From an uncultured Lachnospiraceae bacterium (GTDB lineage: Bacteria > Bacillota > Clostridia > Lachnospirales > Lachnospiraceae): a DNA stretch of 41,573 nt. Below, in pieces: positions 35,035 to 41,354 of this stretch. The notes under the pieces are model-generated. The model searched no databases. It saw only the letters and a program-made list of their open reading frames with translations, and had not been told where the DNA came from. The position numbers were made by a program, and so were the translations under genes. Each line of letters opens with the position of its first letter. The first letter of the stretch is position 1. The stretch spans positions 1 to 41,573 of the forward strand of contig CARQVR010000027.1 in assembly GCA_949051815.1 (NCBI GenBank). The letters run 5' to 3'.

Positions 35035-35124
35035 TTAATCATCCCGTAAAAAGTAAGAACGTAAAATGATTGCGCATAGAAATGCATTATAAATAGTCCA
35101 AAGAATTTCAAATAAAGTTTTCAT
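35035..35124 (-). CDS. 29-residue membrane peptide
   Basis: MKTLFEILWTIYNAFLCAII followed by LRSYFLRDD: one membrane helix with a charged tail. AAGGTG lies 6-7 nt before the ATG. It follows structured leader copy A and precedes the 90-residue gene by 3 bp. Too short for ordinary gene finders. The duplicated leader in front of it and of the 40-residue ORF argues that both are genuine. Confidence 0.6.
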   Translation of the reverse strand: MKTLFEILWTIYNAFLCAIILRSYFLRDD

Positions 35125-35231
35125 ACATTTTCACCTTTTATGATATATGCGTGTACCATTCCGTTACCCCTAAATCCCCTTGCCCGCACTAAACTCGTGA
35201 AATACCTCGTTAAGTGCCCCTCCCAAGGGGA
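35122..35231 (-). repeat. Structured leader repeat, copy A
   Basis: About 110 bp, similar to 35382-35492. On the minus strand it contains a hairpin (35175-35231) with outer stem TCCCCTTG/CAAGGGGA, inner stem CACTTAAC/GTTTAGTG with one T-T mismatch, and a 14-nt loop GAGGTATTTCACGA. The conserved GGAATGGTACACGCATATAT and a ribosome-binding site follow, then the start codon of the 29-residue ORF. Confidence 0.8.
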
Positions 35232-35261
35232 CTTAAAAAGCTGTCATATCTTATCTCTCTT

Positions 35262-35384
35262 TTACATGTATCTATTATAGATATTTAATACAATCTTAAC
35301 TATAATAACTGCGAGAAGACGTCCAGTAACGATACCAAGAAAACATTCAGCTATAAATTCCAGAATAATTAATAAAGCATCCAT
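35262..35384 (-). CDS. 40-residue membrane protein
   Basis: One hydrophobic helix (MDALLIILEFIAECFLGIVT to about residue 34) with a basic C-terminal tail NIYNRYM. GAGGTGA lies about 7 nt before the ATG. It follows structured leader copy B. Sequence similarity to the 29-residue ORF is limited to topology. A coat or small regulatory membrane role is possible. Confidence 0.6.
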   Translation of the reverse strand: MDALLIILEFIAECFLGIVTGRLLAVIIVKIVLNIYNRYM

Positions 35385-35492
35385 ACATTTTTCACCTCAC
35401 AAGATATATGCGTGTACCATTCCGTCACACCCCAACCCCTCTAGCCCCACTAAGCTCGTGGAATACCTCGCTAAGTGACTTCCCTAGAGGGG
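35382..35492 (-). repeat. Structured leader repeat, copy B
   Basis: Second copy. The hairpin (35436-35492) has outer stem CCCCTCTAG/CTAGAGGGG and inner stem CACTTAGC/GCTTAGTG with the same T-T mismatch, and loop GAGGTATTCCACGA. Compared with copy A, both stems changed on both arms, keeping the pairing. Confidence 0.8.
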
Positions 35493-35565
35493 CTATGATG
35501 TTATGGCTTCTCTTTGCGTTTTTTATGTGGGGCGGGATAGCGGCTTTTGAATTGGATTCCGGATT

Positions 35566-35826
35566 TTAGCTGTGGGGACATGAACCTTCCAGACAACATG
35601 TATTGTCGTCAGAAAGATATTCACAGCTACCACAGGCTTCCGGATTGTAAACCTTATTTTCCAGACGTCGGGGAAATCTTTCTTTACCGTATAAAAAAAT
35701 AAGGCTGAGATAATGGAGCGCACCAGTGTAAAGGGATATAAGTTCTTCCTTTTTATCTGTAATGAATATCCTATTCACACAGCCTTTGAGCATGTCGTAA
35801 TTATTATGTGCTGTTTGACGATCCAT
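35566..35826 (-). CDS. Small Cys-rich protein
   Basis: An 86-residue protein. The N-terminal helical part (MDRQTAHNNYDMLKGCVNRI) is followed by LYTGALHYLSLIFLYGKERF and a C-terminal Cys cluster CGSCEYLSDDNTCCLEGSCPHS, spaced like a small metal-binding knuckle. AAGGAG lies 8 nt before the ATG. No family recognised. It could bind zinc or an iron-sulfur cluster; regulatory or replication roles are possible. Confidence 0.65.
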   Translation of the reverse strand: MDRQTAHNNYDMLKGCVNRIFITDKKEELISLYTGALHYLSLIFLYGKERFPRRLENKVYNPEACGSCEYLSDDNTCCLEGSCPHS

Positions 35827-35850
35827 CCCGTTTTCTCCTTTCTAATCCTG

Positions 35851-36000
35851 TCAGAATCTGTCATTGTAATCCGCACCGCCTATCTTTCCCATGATCCGTA
35901 ATATACCGATATGTTTTATCCGTGGATATAAGCTGGGATGGCTCAATATCACACAGCCGATATGAAACAAAATGGACAGGCGGATTGCCAGTAATTCCAT
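35851..36000 (-). CDS. 49-residue membrane-type small protein
   Basis: Starts MELLAIRLSILFHIGCVILS, one hydrophobic segment, then a basic tail (RIKHIGILRIMGKIGG). AAGGAG lies 9 nt before the ATG at 36000; the longer frame from 36042 would overlap the previous gene and lacks a site. Unknown function. Confidence 0.5.
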   Translation of the reverse strand: MELLAIRLSILFHIGCVILSHPSLYPRIKHIGILRIMGKIGGADYNDRF

Positions 36001-36022
36001 TGGGTTACACTCCTTACACAAA

Positions 36023-36259
36023 TCAAAACGGACATCCGGCACTCACATCCTGCCAGTCGTTACAGGTTTCTTTTCTTTCATGCAACACCTTTTCCTCTGC
36101 CCAGATGGCGGCAAGGCGGCCGTTTATAAGTGCACTTACCTTCTCCAGCGGCTCTCCGGCTTTCAGACGGTTTGTAAAATCATAGTCCGGCATGATGCCG
36201 AAACGCGCCTGATAGGCATATTCTACCGGCTTAAAGGTAAGTTTTGCCCTACTGGCCAT
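36023..36259 (-). CDS. 78-residue hypothetical protein
   Basis: Starts MASRAKLTFKPVEYAYQARF and has a helical middle (LEKVSALINGRLAAIWAEEKVLHERK). Its start overlaps the end of the previous gene by 11 bp, with AGGGGGG 9 nt upstream. The frame is open to 36406 but that extension lies wholly inside the 83-residue gene. Unknown phage protein. Confidence 0.6.
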   Translation of the reverse strand: MASRAKLTFKPVEYAYQARFGIMPDYDFTNRLKAGEPLEKVSALINGRLAAIWAEEKVLHERKETCNDWQDVSAGCPF

Positions 36260-36500
36260 TGTAAATGTCCCCCCTGAAGTCTGCCAGCATTGCGAGATAT
36301 ACCGTGAGAGCGTTTTCAGGGCAGTTAAATGACGCGATCTTCTTTTCATTGAGAACAACATCATAGCAGAGGGGACAGACACGGACTGACAGATCGGTCG
36401 ATGCATTGATCTTCTCGGATATAAGCTGTGTGACTCCGGCTTTTAAAAAAATCCCGCTTATTTCCCGCTGCATGTCTTCTGACTGGTTTACCATTCCCAT
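36249..36500 (-). CDS. 83-residue hypothetical protein
   Basis: A helical small protein with CPLCYD at about residue 42-47, a single Cys-x-x-Cys that may bind metal, and one further Cys. AAGGAG lies 8 nt before the ATG and palindrome 5 lies 16 bp upstream. It is the first gene after the coat-gene terminator and is translationally coupled to the 78-residue gene. Function unknown. Confidence 0.65.
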   Translation of the reverse strand: MGMVNQSEDMQREISGIFLKAGVTQLISEKINASTDLSVRVCPLCYDVVLNEKKIASFNCPENALTVYLAMLADFRGDIYNGQ

Positions 36501-36516
36501 TTCTTTTTCTCCTTTT

Positions 36517-36532
36517 TTCCGGACGTCCGGAA
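36517..36532. promoter_or_regulatory. Prophage palindrome, site 5
   Basis: TTCCGGACGTCCGGAA, between the coat-gene terminator and the start of the 83-residue gene. Confidence 0.85.
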
Positions 36533-36540
36533 ACGCCCTT

Positions 36541-36582
36541 ATTTTTTAAAACCCCGCAGGGGCGGTGAAACCTCTGCGGGGT
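36541..36582 (-). terminator. Intrinsic terminator after the major coat candidate
   Basis: On the minus strand ACCCCGCAGAGG, loop, CCCCTGCGGGGT is followed by TTT and A/T-rich sequence. A strong GC-rich stem, as expected after a highly expressed coat gene. Confidence 0.85.
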
Positions 36583-36618
36583 GGCGGGGAAACAGTCCCC
36601 ATCCGCAACGCATAGCCA

Positions 36619-36819
36619 TCAGTTGGCTAAAGAGCGGAAAAAGTTGACGCCGAGGCGGATAGCAATGAACACACCCGCGATACCAAGACCGATCGGGAGC
36701 GCAACGGTAATGATCTCGAAAACGTCAACGCTAACCCCGTTAAGGGCAGTTGTAACAGCGTTCTTCATGGCTTCGGTCATCATACCGGTTGCAACGCCTG
36801 CTTCTGCTAATGTATGCAT
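36619..36819 (-). CDS. Major coat protein candidate (pVIII-like)
   Basis: A 66-residue protein with the profile of a filamentous phage major coat protein: a small-residue-rich amphipathic N-terminal half (residues 5-30, Ala/Thr/Met), one membrane helix (about 34-54, FEIITVALPIGLGIAGVFIA) and a short basic C-terminus with two Arg (RLGVNFFRSLAN) for contact with DNA. No cleavable signal peptide is evident. GGAAGG lies 8 nt before the ATG at 36819. It is followed by a strong terminator. The identification is by composition and position. Confidence 0.72.
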   Translation of the reverse strand: MHTLAEAGVATGMMTEAMKNAVTTALNGVSVDVFEIITVALPIGLGIAGVFIAIRLGVNFFRSLAN

Positions 36820-36857
36820 GCGCAATACCTTCCTTTCCGCATTGTTCCGGAACGTTG

Positions 36858-37019
36858 CTATTTTATGTTAAAAAGGCTTAGAGCCTTAAAAACACCGTAC
36901 CCGAGAAAATCCAGTGCCGTGCCGAGAAGAAGACCGGACGGCAGTATGTACTGTATGAATATGTTCAGGTATTCGCCCATAAGGGCATGTATTTCAGCGT
37001 AATTTACGATTGTTTCCAT
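36858..37019 (-). CDS. 53-residue membrane protein, minor coat candidate
   Basis: METIVNYAEIHALMGEYLNI leads into a hydrophobic segment (about 18-48) and a short basic end (LFNIK). AAGGAG lies 9 nt before the ATG at 37019. The longer frame from 37124 overlaps the previous gene and is rejected. It precedes the major coat candidate by 38 bp. It could be a pVII/pIX-type end protein or a second coat protein. Confidence 0.65.
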   Translation of the reverse strand: METIVNYAEIHALMGEYLNIFIQYILPSGLLLGTALDFLGYGVFKALSLFNIK

Positions 37020-37032
37020 GGTTATATACTCC

Positions 37033-38067
37033 TTATCCGGTGCGCATTCTCTGCCAGAAAGCGTGTGCGATCTTATGGCCGAGCATAAAGACCACGGTAA
37101 AGAGAAGCGCAAGGTCGACCGCAAGGGTATGCATCAGAAGCTCGTTGCCCTGCCGGTACAGCTTTAAACCGTTTTCATAGTAAGCAATACTGTTTTCACT
37201 CACCGACGCAATGTCAGCAAGGGCGTTGTCCATGACGGCAAGGTGCGCATCCATGGATGCAAGCGTCTCAAGCATTGCGGGGTGCAGATTTTCTTCCGGT
37301 TCTTCTTCCGGAGGTTCGTTTTCGTCTGCTTTGGAATCGTAGACGGCAACGCCGCCGGAGTCGCATATCTTTTCAATACTGAAATCCTTAAAGGTGCCGC
37401 CAAGGAAGCATTCCTTCGCAAAGTTCTGGTAATCCTCCAGAAAGACAGCGGGAGAGTCATAGACTTCCGTCTGCGCAACGGCATCCTCAAATCCCACTAT
37501 GCTGACCAGATAGTCAACGGTGACGGGATAACTCCATTCCTCATATCCGGCAATGGGGATCTCCGGCGGGATATAGATATCCGATGCCCGCGACGCTTCC
37601 ATACTCATCACGTCCACAAGGGAGCGGACGGAACCGGCAAGGGTTTCCACGTCGGTATCTTTCCGGTCAAGGCTTTCACGGAGACCGGCAAGGATATCCT
37701 GCATTTCACTGCCCGTTACAACGTCGCTGTCCCCAGCGGGGTTGTCGTCTCCGGCGGGGGGCGTGTCACCGGCGGGGGGCGTGTCACCGGCGGGGGGCGT
37801 GCCGCCCTCAGGGGGCGTGTCACCGGCGGGGGGCGTGTCACCCTCAGCAGGGGGCGTGCCGCCCTCGGGGGGCGTGTCACCCTCAGCAGGGGGCGTGCCG
37901 CCCTCAGGGGGCGTGTCACCGGCGGGGGGCGTGCCGCCCTCAGCGGGGGGCGTGCCGCCCTCGGGGGGCGTGTTACCCTCAGCAGGGAGCGTGCCGCCTG
38001 CATCAGGGTTAAAATCATCGGGGACATTTTCGGCAAATGCCGCAAAAACAAAGGGCTTAAAACTCAT
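37033..38067 (-). CDS. Pro/Gly-rich repeat protein with C-terminal membrane anchor, virion tip candidate
   Basis: A 344-residue protein. After a short N-terminus (MSFKPFVFAAFA), residues 22-108 are a low-complexity region with 12 TPP units in the pattern GGTPPAEGDTPPAGDTPPEG. A globular middle (115-270) follows, with an acidic patch (DENEPPEEEPEEN), a helix, and a C-terminal membrane segment (LALLFTVVFMLGHKIAHAF) plus basic end. The repeat region is encoded by 18-bp units that can expand or contract. A pIII-like anchoring topology suggests a second tip or surface protein. No classical signal peptide is clear. Confidence 0.7.
   Translation of the reverse strand: MSFKPFVFAAFAENVPDDFNPDAGGTLPAEGNTPPEGGTPPAEGGTPPAGDTPPEGGTPPAEGDTPPEGGTPPAEGDTPPAGDTPPEGGTPPAGDTPPAGDTPPAGDDNPAGDSDVVTGSEMQDILAGLRESLDRKDTDVETLAGSVRSLVDVMSMEASRASDIYIPPEIPIAGYEEWSYPVTVDYLVSIVGFEDAVAQTEVYDSPAVFLEDYQNFAKECFLGGTFKDFSIEKICDSGGVAVYDSKADENEPPEEEPEENLHPAMLETLASMDAHLAVMDNALADIASVSENSIAYYENGLKLYRQGNELLMHTLAVDLALLFTVVFMLGHKIAHAFWQRMRTG
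37735..37990 (-). repeat. GC-rich tandem repeat inside the tip-candidate gene
   Basis: Degenerate 15-18-bp units on the minus strand built around ACGCCCCCCG(C/A), giving the TPP-containing protein repeats. All unit lengths keep the frame, so copy-number change would alter linker length without frameshift. Confidence 0.85.
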
Positions 38068-38211
38068 GTCGGAACCTCATTTCTTGACTGTCAGTCAGGT
38101 TACTGGAAGAATGCGTTTTGTCCGGAACCCCTGCGCCCATGGGTTCCCGTTCCGGACAACCGGCTGTGCCGGACACTCACATACAGGTGCTTCGCACGGC
38201 GGACAAGGGAA

Positions 38212-38223
38212 GGGGGGGGGGGG
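38212..38223. repeat. Homopolymer of 12 G
   Basis: A run of 12 G (12 C on the coding strand) 145 bp upstream of the repeat-protein gene and 38 bp from palindrome 6. Such tracts slip during replication and can also form G-quadruplexes. It is not in a coding frame that I support. Sequencing error in the run length is possible. Confidence 0.7.
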
Positions 38224-38260
38224 CGGCAGGCGGTAATATGCCGGTTCTGCCGTTATGTTT

Positions 38261-38276
38261 TTCCGGACGTCCGGAA
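38261..38276. promoter_or_regulatory. Prophage palindrome, site 6
   Basis: TTCCGGACGTCCGGAA, 39 bp after the 136-residue gene's stop and 193 bp before the next start. Confidence 0.85.
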
Positions 38277-38315
38277 AGCGGCGCAATTCGCATCCATGCA
38301 TCCGTGCGTCACGTA

Positions 38316-38726
38316 TCAGCGCACGGCGTAGGTAACGTAGAGCATCAGCACATCGGGGTGCGGGACTGCTACGTGGAAGCGGACATCAGTGCCACGGATG
38401 GATGCATTCAGAAGCATTTCATTTGCCGCATGGGTGACCCGCATTGAGAGTGTTTCCCCGATCTCTTCATCGTCGGGGAGGTTAAAGTTGACGAAACGCA
38501 CATCCAGACACGTCACAGAGCGGCCGCCCGTCTGGATCGCTGTCTGCACTGCCTGCATGTTTTCTTTCGATGCGGGGCAGGGATCAGCAGGAACAGGAAT
38601 CACATGGGCGGTTCCGTTCTTTCCCTTTTTTGACGCGCGTAGTGCAACGATGCGGGGAACGATGAGTCTTTTTGCCGCGATGTAAGCGACAATTACAATG
38701 ATAAGAATAGATAGCATGTCGGACAT
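38316..38726 (-). CDS. Membrane-anchored hypothetical protein
   Basis: A 136-residue protein. One N-terminal membrane helix (MLSILIIVIVAYIAAKRLIV) is followed by a basic stretch (LRASKKGKNG) and a soluble domain ending VLMLYVTYAVR. GGAG lies 10 nt before the ATG at 38726; the frame extends to 38798 without a site. Unknown family. It may belong to the assembly machinery because of its position upstream of the coat genes. Confidence 0.6.
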   Translation of the reverse strand: MSDMLSILIIVIVAYIAAKRLIVPRIVALRASKKGKNGTAHVIPVPADPCPASKENMQAVQTAIQTGGRSVTCLDVRFVNFNLPDDEEIGETLSMRVTHAANEMLLNASIRGTDVRFHVAVPHPDVLMLYVTYAVR

Positions 38727-38757
38727 GTCTGTTATCTCCTTATTGGTTTGTGTTGGT

Positions 38758-38786
38758 TTGCATTTTGTCTGGAAATGTGCTATATT
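38758..38786 (+). promoter_or_regulatory. Near-consensus plus-strand promoter inside the minus-strand gene cluster
   Basis: TTGCAT, 17 nt, TATATT. It drives transcription opposite to every other gene of the prophage, toward the small ORFs at 38896/38907. Confidence 0.65.
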
Positions 38787-38807
38787 ACATACATGCACTT
38801 TGAACCC

Positions 38808-38846
38808 GTTGCGGGGGAGTCAGTCTGCAAACAAGTCCCCCGCAAC
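38808..38846 (+). other. 10-bp hairpin in the plus-strand leader
   Basis: GTTGCGGGGG and CCCCCGCAAC form a perfect stem with a 19-nt loop between the promoter at 38758 and the first ribosome-binding site. No T-run follows, so it is more likely a leader structure than a terminator. Confidence 0.7.
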
Positions 38847-38895
38847 AGAAAGGTGGTGATAAAATGAGTGCTACAGAAAGAAAGGGGGTGAGATC

Positions 38896-39066
38896 ATGGA
38901 GGGGATATGCAATCTCATATACACATCTTTGAAAGATGGAAAGCAAACGGGGTATGGTATGATGTTGCGGACAATTCTGCAAAGCCCGCCGCTACTCGTC
39001 TTTTACACATACCTTATCGCAAGACGGATTGTGAAAAAGATTTCCCGCATAATCCACGCTTTCTAA
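38896..39066 (+). CDS. Plus-strand small ORF, 56 residues (alternative frame 38907-39089)
   Basis: AAGGGGGTGA lies 5 nt before the ATG at 38896. The product is basic with a hydrophobic stretch (ILQSPPLLVFYTYLIARRIV) and an amphipathic basic end. A second frame, 38907-39089 (60 residues, starting MQSHIHIFERWK), has GGAGG 4 nt upstream and equally good codon use. An upstream 22-codon ORF with its own site starts at 38864. I cannot tell which frame is used; a single transcript may encode more than one. Candidate roles are a lysogeny/immunity factor or a small membrane toxin. Confidence 0.45.
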   Translation: MEGICNLIYTSLKDGKQTGYGMMLRTILQSPPLLVFYTYLIARRIVKKISRIIHAF

Positions 39067-39179
39067 AAGGCAACACTCAGAATATCTGATTTCAGGGAAG
39101 TGTCCCCATGCCCCGCGATCCGCAAAGGCACAGGGACAGTACAAAGGTTATGATAAGCGCGGATATGCGCGAATCACCA

Positions 39180-39494
39180 TTACTTTGCCGCCTTTTCGGA
39201 AGTGGCAGCGGCAGGAGCCGGTGCGGATTTCTCAAAAGGACGGCCGTTGACAGAAAGAACCCGTTCCAGCCTGTCCGCTTTGAAAGAACCGTACTTGTCA
39301 TCAAATGCCGTGACCAGAACAACCTCTACAAGGCCGTCCGGAATGGAATCGTAGATTTCTTCCGTGACAGAAAGGTTTGTTGCCTGTCCGTTCTGCATGA
39401 CTGCAACACGGTAATACTTTGTTCTGCCGTCCTGAGACAACGTAGGTTCTGCTTTTCCAACCACCGTGATTTTCGTTTCGCTGTAAAGTTTCAT
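39180..39494 (-). CDS. Candidate ssDNA-binding protein (pV-like)
   Basis: A 104-residue protein with an alternating beta-strand pattern (MKLYSETKITVVGKAEPT, TKYYRVAVMQNGQATNLSV, LVEVVLVTAFDDKYGSFKAD) that suits an OB fold, and a low-complexity Ala/Pro-rich tail ending EKAAK. Filamentous phages encode a small ssDNA-binding protein of this size next to the replication genes. No family motif is recognised, so the role is inferred from fold pattern and synteny. AAGGAGAAT lies upstream of the ATG. Confidence 0.5.
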   Translation of the reverse strand: MKLYSETKITVVGKAEPTLSQDGRTKYYRVAVMQNGQATNLSVTEEIYDSIPDGLVEVVLVTAFDDKYGSFKADRLERVLSVNGRPFEKSAPAPAAATSEKAAK

Positions 39495-39539
39495 GTTTTA
39501 TTCTCCTTTTCTTTTATGAATTGTTGTATGTTTAACCTG

Positions 39540-40427
39540 TCATTTATTTTTGGATGGCAGGCTGTAGGAAACCTCTATAACCGCGTCGGGATGCTGGTTG
39601 AATACCCGCGCGACGTACTCATTGATCCGGTCAGCCTTTTTGTCGAAGTCGTCTTTTCCTTTGCAACTGATGAGCACGTCATAGACAACCGTTCCTTTCC
39701 CATCCACGATGTTTTCATCCCCTGTGCCGCCGGTGTCCTGTTCCTGTACGTCCTCCGTGTCCTCATTTTCGCCGTCACCTTCTGACAACTCCGGCAGAGC
39801 CTTTCCCATCAGACCCTTTACAAACTTTTTAATGTCGCGGACGCTCATAGAAGGATCGAGCGTATCAATCTCCGCATCGGTCAGGTTGACCATGAGGGAA
39901 AGTTTGGAGACGCTGTAGCCCTTTACCCGCTCGTCAAGAGATTCCGTAAGCGCTCCTTTTTCATCCCGCTTGGCGAACCTGTCCACCACGGCGATCAGAC
40001 TGTAGCAGGTGGTCTTCTGATAGCCGAACTGTTCATCAGCGTATTCCGCGATGGAGGGGTAGCCCTCTGCCTTGAACGCCTGTTTCGCGTTGATCCAGTG
40101 CAGGTTAAAAGCGATTGTTTCAAAACTGGAATCTATCGCGCCGATACTCTTTCTGATCGCTTTTGTGCGACGGTGGAACTCTGTAAGCACTTCTTTGCTG
40201 AATGCGTCCGTGGACATAGATACCGCCGTTTCTTCTTTCCTGTCAGGCACCGGCAAGGGCACGGTTTCCGGCTTCTCCTCTGCCTTTTCTCCTGCCTTTG
40301 CAGGGGCAGGGATAGCTTTGGGCTTTGCCTTTGCCGTGGGTTTTCTGCCTGCTTTTTTATTCACATCAACTGTCATGATCGCGGCGGTAACGGATGCCGT
40401 ATCGTTCTTTGTTTTTGTTGATGTCAT
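39540..40427 (-). CDS. Helical DNA-binding-like hypothetical protein
   Basis: A 295-residue protein. Residues 1-70 are Lys/Ala/Pro-rich and look disordered. The core (90-210) is helical, with FETIAFNLHWINAKQAFKAE, SIAEYADEQFGYQKTTCYSL and a VSKLSLMVNLTDAEIDTL segment that resembles the helix-turn-helix regions of ParB/KorB-like or phage regulators. A Glu/Asp-rich linker (215-245) leads to a C-terminal beta region (VVYDVLISCKGKDDFDKKAD). AAGGAGGG lies before the ATG, with palindrome 7 27 bp upstream. A possible binder of the palindromes, by inference only. Confidence 0.55.
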   Translation of the reverse strand: MTSTKTKNDTASVTAAIMTVDVNKKAGRKPTAKAKPKAIPAPAKAGEKAEEKPETVPLPVPDRKEETAVSMSTDAFSKEVLTEFHRRTKAIRKSIGAIDSSFETIAFNLHWINAKQAFKAEGYPSIAEYADEQFGYQKTTCYSLIAVVDRFAKRDEKGALTESLDERVKGYSVSKLSLMVNLTDAEIDTLDPSMSVRDIKKFVKGLMGKALPELSEGDGENEDTEDVQEQDTGGTGDENIVDGKGTVVYDVLISCKGKDDFDKKADRINEYVARVFNQHPDAVIEVSYSLPSKNK

Positions 40428-40454
40428 GGTATGTACCCTCCTTTTCGGTAGATT

Positions 40455-40470
40455 TTCCGGACGTCCGGAA
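40455..40470. promoter_or_regulatory. Prophage palindrome, site 7, with conserved flank
   Basis: TTCCGGACGTCCGGAA, 27 bp before the start of the 295-residue gene. The next 30 bp (AATCTTTATTG, GGGAGGGGGAGTGTGTCCCC) are repeated almost exactly at site 8 and contain a GAGGGGG/CCCCCTC hairpin on the minus strand. Confidence 0.85.
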
Positions 40471-40515
40471 AATCTTTATTGTGGGAGGGGGAGTGTGTCC
40501 CCCTCTGGATTAATC

Positions 40516-40863
40516 TTAAAATTCACGTATAATCTCATTAAGCTGGCTATTGCATGCGGTGCTGATAAGGCTTTCCTGCTCTAAAAGTCTGGAAAGTTCC
40601 GCATTGTGTTCGGCCACAAGATTGCGGCGTTTGATATATAATGTCTCAGCCGCTTTTGCCCGAAGATACATGTCAGCAATAACAATAAAGCCGAAATCTA
40701 CATAAAGGCGGGCAATTTGTTCCTTGCCGTTTACATCAGAAACAGAGGGATAAAAGCCGTATACTGTTTCAACGATCCTGTACTCTTCATCCGTGACGTC
40801 ATTCACCTGATCGTCAGGAGAAAGAAGCCTGTTTACATGTTCTTTAAATTCTGCTTTTGTCAT
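40516..40863 (-). CDS. 115-residue hypothetical protein
   Basis: A helical, charged protein (MTKAEFKEHVNRLLSPDDQV, EEYRIVETVYGFYPSVSDVN, KAAETLYIKRRNLVAEHNAE). No Cys pairs and no membrane segment. GGGAAAGG lies upstream of the ATG, with palindrome 8 31 bp before it. Part of the first gene block of the prophage; probably replication or control. Family not recognised. Confidence 0.6.
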   Translation of the reverse strand: MTKAEFKEHVNRLLSPDDQVNDVTDEEYRIVETVYGFYPSVSDVNGKEQIARLYVDFGFIVIADMYLRAKAAETLYIKRRNLVAEHNAELSRLLEQESLISTACNSQLNEIIREF

Positions 40864-40894
40864 AACCTTGTACCTTTCCCTTTCCCTGTGAGTT

Positions 40895-40910
40895 TTCCGG
40901 ACGTCCGGAA
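40895..40910. promoter_or_regulatory. Prophage palindrome, site 8, with conserved flank
   Basis: TTCCGGACGTCCGGAA, 31 bp before the start of the 115-residue gene, with the same flanking hairpin as site 7. Confidence 0.85.
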
Positions 40911-40949
40911 AATCTTTATTGCGGGAGGGGGAGTGTGTCCCCCTCAGTA

Positions 40950-41324
40950 TTACTCTAAGTCATTTAAGAAGTCTGCAAGACTGTCAAACGTTGTGCCAAC
41001 GATTGCACCGGTATCAGATTCGCGTACCAAAGCGGCAACATCTTCACCAAATCTTTCGCTTTCCCACAACTCATAAAGCCTGCCTTCTTTTTCTTTCTGA
41101 TCGGTTTTAAGATAACCTCTTATAACTGTTTTAGAAGAGTCATTATAGTACCCCGCTTTTCGAAGTTCATTAGAAATATAATTCGCTGTTTCTTCACACT
41201 CAATAGAAGACGAAATGTTACCCTCTTCTAAGTAGAAAGATGCCATAGAAGAATATCCCAAACTTAAAATGTTAAGAACACTTGCGGGAGCCGTAACTGT
41301 TGAATCATCAATTTTAATCTTCAT
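40950..41324 (-). CDS. 124-residue hypothetical protein
   Basis: First gene of the prophage's minus-strand block. A predicted mixed alpha/beta protein, with SVLNILSLGYSSMASFYLEE, an acidic helix (SSIECEETANYISNELRKAG) and ending TFDSLADFLNDLE. The leader (AAAGGGAAGGGAAAGGTACAA) is nearly identical to that of the 115-residue gene, although the proteins differ. Palindrome 9 lies 30 bp upstream. Function unknown. Confidence 0.6.
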   Translation of the reverse strand: MKIKIDDSTVTAPASVLNILSLGYSSMASFYLEEGNISSSIECEETANYISNELRKAGYYNDSSKTVIRGYLKTDQKEKEGRLYELWESERFGEDVAALVRESDTGAIVGTTFDSLADFLNDLE

Positions 41325-41354
41325 ACCTTGTACCTTTCCCTTCCCTTTGAATTT

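Noticed and set aside
35659..35675. Degenerate palindrome TTCCAGACGTCGGGGAA
   Set aside because: It lies inside a coding frame, has 17 bases and does not pair; probably chance or a decayed copy, so not counted with the nine sites.
37735..37990. CRISPR-like array
   Set aside because: Units are contiguous with no unique spacers and encode a protein repeat.
37243..38331. Plus-strand frame of 362 codons rich in Gly/Arg
   Set aside because: It is the complement of the TPP-repeat gene; the minus-strand frame has a membrane anchor and ribosome-binding site.
38785..38982. Minus-strand frame of 65 codons
   Set aside because: It has no ribosome-binding site and overlaps the plus-strand promoter and leader hairpin.
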